64,000 nt of DNA from Eulemur rufifrons. Its lineage: Eukaryota > Chordata > Mammalia > Primates > Lemuridae. Below are positions 57,555-64,000 of this stretch, piece after piece (position 1 is the first letter of the stretch; each line of letters begins with the position of its first letter). Under the pieces are notes generated by a model that was given only the letters and a program-made list of their open reading frames with translations, was not told where the DNA came from and did no database searches. The DNA lies in assembly GCF_041146395.1 (NCBI RefSeq), contig NC_091009.1, positions 1,088,501 through 1,152,500 of the forward strand. Reading direction: 5' to 3'. The translations under genes and the position numbers were made by a program.

Positions 57555-59216
57555 ATACCTTTAACAGATAACCCTAACCCTGAACATAACACCGAACCCT
57601 GTTCCTATTTCTCCCCTTAACACGTAAACCTCACCGTGCGCCTAACTTTAATCTCTTATCCTAACGTTAATGCATAACCCATTCCCTGAGAACAACCCCT
57701 ATCCCATAATTCTAACCCTATCTCCTAGTCATCACTGGAACACCTAATCCCTAACCCTAATTCTAAACCGCTAACCCTAACCGGAACCCTACCTACAACC
57801 CTAACACTGACAGTAACCCTTACTTCTAACCCCAACGCTATGCCTAACAAAAACCCTAACCCTTCACCCAAACCCCTGAGCCTTACGCTAACCCTTAACC
57901 CTAATCCTAATCCTAACCATTAAACCTAACCCTAGTTCTTAAAGCTAACCCTAAACCTTACCCTAACGACTAGACCTAACCCTGACACTAACCTAACACT
58001 TAACCCTAACCAGAACCCCTAAAGCTAACCCTGAACCCTATCCCTAACCCTAGCAGTAAACTTTAACCCTAAACCCAAGCCCAACCCATAACCCTAACCC
58101 TATCCTTATACCCTAAAACTAACCCCTAAACCTAACCCCTATACCTAACCCTAACTCTAACCCCAATCCTAATTCTAACCATACCCCTTCATAAAACACG
58201 AACTCTTAACCTCTAACCCTAACACTAACCAAAAACCCTAATCGCTAATCCCTAACCCTAACGCTTAACCTTTACCCTAACCGTTAACCCTCACCCTAAT
58301 TCTTAACACTGACCCTAACCTTAACCTTTAACTCTAAGCCTAACCCTTAACCCTACCGTAAGGAAGACCCTTAATGCTAATGGGATCCCTTATCCCTAAC
58401 CCTAACAGTACAGCTAAAAATAACCCTAACCTTTGATCCTTAAACCTAACCCCTAACAATTACTTTAACCCCAAACCCTAACCCTAATCCTAAGCATTAA
58501 ACCTAACCCTATCTCTTAACCCTAACCCTAGCCCTTACCCTAACGCCTAGTTCTAACCCTAAATCTAACCTACCGCCTAATCCTAAACTTAAGCCCTAAT
58601 GTCAACGCTAACCCTGAACCCTAATCCTACCCGTAACCCTTAACACGAACCCTATCCGTGAACCTTAACCCTGACCCTAACCATTACCCGCACCCAAGCA
58701 TTTAACCCTGACCCTAACACTAATCCCTTATGATAACCCTAACACTAAACCCTAACCCTAAGCCCAACACTTAACCCTAATCCTATCCCTTAACCCTAAC
58801 CCTAACAATAACCCTAATGATAACCCCTAAACGTAACCCTAACCGTGAACAGTAAACCTAACCCTAACCTCTAACACAAACCATAGCACATAACTCTAAC
58901 CCTAAAACTAACCCTAACCCTAACCCTAACCCTAAACCCTAACTCTTAACCTTAACCCTAAGCGTTAACTCTCACGCTAACCTTTAATCCTAACCCTAAT
59001 CCTAATCTTCAACCCTAAACCTAACACTTAACCCTAACCCTGTACCAAACCATAACCCCTCATCTTAACCCTAACCTTAAACCTCAACCCTAAACCAAAG
59101 TTTAACCGTTAAATCTAAGAGTAACTTTTAACCCTAACCCGAATCCCTAACCCTAAGCCCTCACCCTAACACTAAACTTCATCCTTAACCCTAACCATAA
59201 CCCTAACCCTAAATCT

Positions 59217-59419
59217 AATTCTCAGACTTCTTGCTTTCTTAGAGTTTAGAAAGCCTGCAATCCTCCCACGCCATGCGTGAAAGGATGCTCTGCCACAGTG
59301 TCCTGCATGAAACCCAGAGGCCCATACACTGCGTGCGGTAGAGCGGGTTCCCAGCGACCATCCCAGACATCTAACTTTGCCTCCTAGGGCATACAGGGCC
59401 CGTGCCCTAAGCATAAACC
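59217..59419 (+). repeat. Module B (copy 9)
   Basis: A type B module with GTGAAAGGATGCTCTGCC, GTGCGGTAGAGCGGGTTCCC and CGACCATCCCAGACATCTAA. It is closest to the copies at 4915 and 51,504. Confidence 0.9.
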
Positions 59420-60176
59420 TTACCCCTCACCCATAAGCCTAACCCACAACATAACACCTAACCCTGATCCTACTGCTCACCTTAACAGGTAAACCTCACC
59501 ATAACCCTCACTTTAACCCCATATCTTAACGTTAATGCATGACACCCTGAGAACAAGCCCTATACCGTCATTATAACCCTAACTCCTAGCTATAACCGTA
59601 ACACCTAATCCCTAATTCTGAAACGCGAACCCTAACCTTAACCCGACCAACAACACTAACACTAACCCTAACCCCTTACCCTGACCCTACGCCTAAAAGT
59701 AACCCTAACCGTTGATCCTTCGTCATAACCCCAAACTTAACCCTAACCCTTAACCTATTCCCAATCCTAACCATTAAACAGAACCCTAACTCTTAACCCT
59801 AACCCTAACCTTTACCCTAATGCCTAGAGATCTAACCCCAACACTGACCTACAGTTAACACTAACCCCAACCCCTAATGCTAACCTTAAACCTGAACCAA
59901 GCTCCTAACCCTTAACCCTAACACTATCCCTAACCCCTAAGCCTAACCCCAACTGTTAACCCTCTAACCCTCACCCTGAATCCTAACCCTATCCCTTAAC
60001 CCTTACCCCTAACCCTAACGCTAACTCCAACCCTAAACCTTACCCTGGCCCCCTAACCCAGACTTAACACCTTACCCCTAACACTAACTCTAACCCTAAC
60101 CACTAATCCCTAGCACCTAACCCTGACTCGAAACCTAACCCCTAACACGAAAAACCCTAACCCCAACCCCAACCCT

Positions 60177-60368
60177 AATTCTCACACTACTTCCATTCCC
60201 AGAGTGAAGCAAGCCTACAATACAGCCATGCCATGTGTGAGATGAGGCTCCGCCTGAGTCCTGCATGGAGGTCCTGTCTCTAGGCCCGGGAATGATGTTG
60301 TGCTTTCGTGGTGACTCCGACCGCACCCCTCTCACCGTAGATTAACCAGGTCCTGTGCCCTTAAACTG
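60177..60368 (+). repeat. Module C (copy 13)
   Basis: A type C module with CTGCATGGAGGTCCTGTCTC and TAGGCCCGGGAATGATG, where the usual AAGGCCCAGGGAATG has changed. It is the last C before the window end. Confidence 0.9.
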
Positions 60369-60858
60369 ACCGCTAAAGCTAAGCCCTACCACCAACGCTA
60401 ACCCCTGACCCTGAACCTAAGCCCCGAGCCTAAAGCCCAACATTAATTCTAGACCCTTACCCTATACCTAATCCCTAACCCTAATGCTAACCCCTAAACC
60501 CAACCCTAACCGTGAACAGTAAACCTAACCCTAACCCCTAACACAAACCATAGCACATAACTCTAACCCTAAATCTAATCCTAAGCCTAACCGTAAACCC
60601 TAACACTTAACCTGAAACCTAAGCGTTAACTCTCACGCTAACCTTTAATCCTAACCCTAATCCTAATCTTCAAACCTAAACGTCTACCAAACCCTAACAC
60701 CTCATCTTAAACCTAACCGTAAACCTCAACCCTAAACCGAACTGTAACCGTTAAACCTAAGAGTAACCTATAACCCTAACCATAATCCCTAACCTTAAGC
60801 CCTCACCCTAACACTAAACTTCATCCTTAACCCTAACCATAATCCTAACCCTAAATCT

Positions 60859-61068
60859 AATTCTCAGACTTCTTGCTTTCTTACAGTTTAGAAAGCCTGC
60901 AATCCTCCCATGCCATGCGTGAAAGGAGGCTCTACCACTGTGTCCTGCATGAAACTCACGGGCCCATACCCAGAGTATGATAGAGTGGGTTCCCGGGTAC
61001 AATCCCAGCCCCCTAAACTCCCCCCGCCCTCCTAGTGCAGACAGGGCCCTTGCGCTAAGCATAAACAA
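60859..61068 (+). repeat. Module A (copy 13)
   Basis: A type A module with TTCTTACAGTTTAGAAAGCC (others TTCTTAGAGTTTAG) and CGCCCTCCTAGTGCAGACAG. The TTACAGTTTAG change is shared with the next A copy only, which indicates a recent tandem step. Confidence 0.9.
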
Positions 61069-62407
61069 TACCTTTAACAGATAACCCTAACCCTGAACAT
61101 AACACCCAACCCTGTTCCTATTTCTCCCCTTAACACGTAAACCTCACCGTGTGCCTAATTTTAACCTCTTATCCTAACGTTAATGCATAACCCATTCCCT
61201 GAGAACAACCCCTATCCCATAATTCTAACCCTATCTCCTAGTCATCACTGGAACACCTAATTCCTAACCCTAATTCTAAACCGCTAACCCTAACCGGAAC
61301 CCTACCTACAACCCTAACACTGACAGTAACCCTTACTTCTAACCCCAACGCTATGCCTAACAAAAACCCTAACCCTTCAACCAAACCCCTAAGCCTTACG
61401 CTAACCCTTAACCCTAATCCTAATCCTAACCATTAAACCTAACCCTAGCTCTTAAAGCTAACCCTAAACCTTACCCTCACGACTAGTGCTAACCCTGACA
61501 CTAACTTAACACCTAACCGTAACCAGAACCCCTAAAGCTAACCCTCAACCCTATCCGTAACCCTAGCAGTAAACCTTAACCCTAAACCTAAGCCCAACCC
61601 GTAACCCTAATCCTATCCTTTTACCCTAAAACTAACCCCTAAACCTAACCCCTAGCCCTCACCCTAACTTTAACCCCAATCCTAATTCTAACCATACCCC
61701 TTCATAAAACACGAACTCCTAACCGCTAACGCTTACACTAACCAAAAACCCTAATCACTAATCCCTAACCCTAACGCTTAACCTTTACCCTAACCATTAA
61801 CCCTCACCCTAAATCTTAACACTGACCCTAACCTACACCTTTAACTCTAAGCCTAACCCTTAACCCTATAGTAAGGAAGACCCTTAATGCTAATGGGATC
61901 CCTTGTCCCTAACCCTAACACTACAGCTAAAAATAACCCTAACCTTTGATCCTTAAACCTAACCCCTAACACTTACTTTAACCCCAAACCCTGACCCTAA
62001 TCCTAAGCATTAAACCTAACCCTATCTCTTAACCCTAAGGCTAGCCCTTACCCTAATGCCTAGATCTAACCCTAAATCTAACCTACCTCCTAGTCCTAAC
62101 CTTAAGCCCTAATGTTAACTCTCACCCTGAACCCTAAACCTACCCGTAACCCTTAACACTAACCCTATTCGTGAACCTTAACCCTGACCCTAACCATTAC
62201 CCGCACCCAAGCATTTAACCCTGACCCTAACCCTAATCCTTAATGATAACCCTAAAACTAAACCCTAACCCTAAGCCGAACACTTAACCCTAATCCTATC
62301 CCTTAACCCTAACCCTAATGCTAACCCCTAAACCTAACCCTCACCGTGACCAGTAAACCTAACCCTCACCTCTAAGACAAATCATAGCACATAACTCTAA
62401 CCCTAAA

Positions 62408-62438
<31 letters not shown>

Positions 62439-62711
62439 ACTTAACCTTAACACTAAGCGTTAACTCTCACGCTAACCTTTAATCCTAAACCTAAACCTAA
62501 TCTTCTACCCTAAACCTAACACGTAACCCTAACCCTGTACCTAACCCTAACCCCTCATCTTAACCCTAACCGTAAACCTCAACCCAAAATCAAAGTGTAA
62601 CCGTTAAACCTAACAGTAACCTTTAACCCTAACCCTAATCCCTAACCCTAAGCCCTCACCCTAACACTAAACTTCATCCTTCACCCTAACCATAATCCTA
62701 ACCCTAAATCT
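60859..62711 (+). repeat. 1.85-kb A-unit
   Basis: Module A plus spacer followed directly by another A, the same layout as 1161-3037. The spacer landmarks (CTATGCCTAACAAAAACC, AATGGGATCCCTTGTCCC, CGCACCCAAGCATTTAAC) are in the same order. Confidence 0.86.
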
Positions 62712-62920
62712 AATTCTCAGACTTCTTGCTTTCTTACAGTTTAGAAAGCCTGCAATCCTCCCATGCCATGCGTGAAAGGAGGCTCTACCACTGTGTCCAG
62801 CATGAAACCCACGGGCCCATACCCAGAGTATGATAGAGTGGGTTCCCGGGTACAATCCCAGCCCCCTAAACTCCCCCCGCCCGCCTAATGCAGACAGGGC
62901 CCGTGCGCTAAGCATAAACA
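62712..62920 (+). repeat. Module A (copy 14)
   Basis: A type A module with TTCTTACAGTTTAGAAAGCC and TGTGTCCAGCATGAAACCC. Its unit runs past the window end. The spacer after it carries the CCCTTGACCCTAACCCTTCA step near 63,226, otherwise seen only near 1676. Confidence 0.9.
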
Positions 62921-64000
62921 ATACCTTTAACAGATAACCCTAACCCTGAACGTAACACCCAACCCTGTTCCTATTTCTCCCCTTAACACGTAAACCTCAC
63001 CATGCGCCTAACTTTAACTTCTTATCCTAACGTTAATGCATAACCCATTTCCTGAGAACAACCCCTATCCCATAATTTTAACCCTATATCCTAGTCATCA
63101 CTGTGACTCCTAATCCCTAACCCTAATTCTAAACCGCTAACCCTAACCGGAACCCTACCTACAACCCTAACACTGACAGTAACCCTTACTTCTAACCCCA
63201 ACGCTATGCCTAACAAAAACCCTAACCCTTGACCCTAACCCTTCACCCTAACCCCTAAGCCTTACCCTAACCCTTAACCCTAATCCTAATCCTAACCATT
63301 AAACCTAACCCTAGCTCTTAAAGCTAACCCTAAACCTTACCCTCACGACTAGACCTAACCCTGACACTAACCTAACACCTAACCCTAACCAGAACCCCTA
63401 AAGCTAACCCTGAACCCTATCCCTAACCCTAGCAGTAAACTTTAACCCTAAACCTAAGCCCAACCCATAACCCTAATCCTATCCTTTTACCCTAAAACTA
63501 ACCCCTAAACCTAACCCCTATACCTCACCCTAACTCTAACCCCAATCCTAATTCTAACCATACCCCTTCATAAAACACTAACTCCTAACCGCTAACCCTT
63601 ACACTAACCAAAAACCCTAATCACTAATCCCTAACCCTAACGCTTAGCCTTTACCCTAACCGTTAACCCTCACCCTAAATCTTAACACTGACCCTAACCT
63701 TCACCTTTAACTCTAAGCCTAACCCTTAACCCTACAGTAAGGAAGACCCGTAATGCTAATGGGATCCCTTATCCCTAACCCTAACACTACAGCTAAAAAT
63801 AACCCTAACCTTTGATCCTTAAACCTAACCCCTAACACTTACTTTAACCCCAAACCCTAACCCTAATCCTAAGCATTAAACCTAACCCTATCACTTAACC
63901 CTAACGCTAGCCCTTACCCTAACGCCTAGATCTAACCCTAAATCTAACCTACCGCCTAATCCTAACCTTAAGCCCTAATGCTAACTCTAACCCTGAACCC

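Larger units (their letters stand above)
57346..60858 (+). repeat. 3.51-kb A-B-C higher-order unit
   Basis: Modules A (57,346), B (59,217) and C (60,177) are followed by A at 60,859. There is no Alu and no internal duplication, so this is the cleanest A-B-C unit in the right domain. It is very similar to 3038-6578. Confidence 0.87.
39036..64000 (+). repeat. Degenerate CCCTAA array, right domain
   Basis: 25 kb of C-rich telomere-type words with modules in the order half-C, A, C, A, B/D, C, D, C, A, D, B, C, A, B, C, A, B, C, A, B, C, A, A. The first 6 kb holds diverged modules at irregular spacing. From about 45.5 kb the spacing is regular and copies are much alike. Beyond the modules and one Alu I see no gene, RNA gene or other insertion. 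The array continues past the window end. Confidence 0.95.

Overview
The window is repetitive non-coding DNA from a primate, most likely a strepsirrhine (lemur-type). The taxonomic clue is a single Alu at about 52.90-53.24 kb whose central linker has the long T-rich, TATATA-containing form I know from lemur genomes. Around it are degenerate vertebrate telomere-type repeats (CCCTAA/TTAGGG) and a second, unrelated satellite. I see no convincing protein-coding gene, rRNA, tRNA, CRISPR array or bacterial feature. The short open frames are by-products of repeat units.

Layout. (1) 1-480: ordinary-looking sequence I do not recognise. (2) 441-736: a boundary zone where an AT-rich block occurs three times between telomere-type tracts. 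(3) about 0.49-9.94 kb: degenerate repeats in CCCTAA orientation, interrupted by GC-richer modules of about 140-210 bp that I group into types A-F. (4) 10.08-28.12 kb: an 18-kb block of a different satellite, with monomers of about 95-100 bp grouped as trimers of about 280-295 bp and these into higher-order units of about 2.6-2.7 kb. It reads forward to about 17.54 kb and reversed after that. (5) 28.13-39.03 kb: the telomere-type array again, in TTAGGG orientation. (6) 39.03-64.0 kb: the array back in CCCTAA orientation after a head-to-head switch, with the Alu inside.

Blocks 3-5 form a large imperfect palindrome centred in the satellite. Module F runs into the satellite at 10,082 and the same junction appears inverted at 28,125. 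Corresponding stretches of the arms are almost identical where I compared them by eye. The arms also differ by indels of one monomer or about three trimers, and by a small local template-switch scar, so the palindrome does not look like a simple mirrored read artefact.

The telomere-type domains have their own higher-order structure. Modules recur in fixed orders and spacings: A alone (about 1.87 kb), A-B-C (about 3.5-3.6 kb) and C-A-D-B (about 3.4 kb in CCCTAA orientation, about 4.1 kb in the inverted domain). Degenerate bases between modules are shared copy to copy, so decay came before amplification. The likely processes are unequal exchange, inverted duplication and possibly fusion or healing of ends. 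Blocks of this kind fit pericentromeric or subtelomeric heterochromatin, but the window alone does not settle the chromosomal location.
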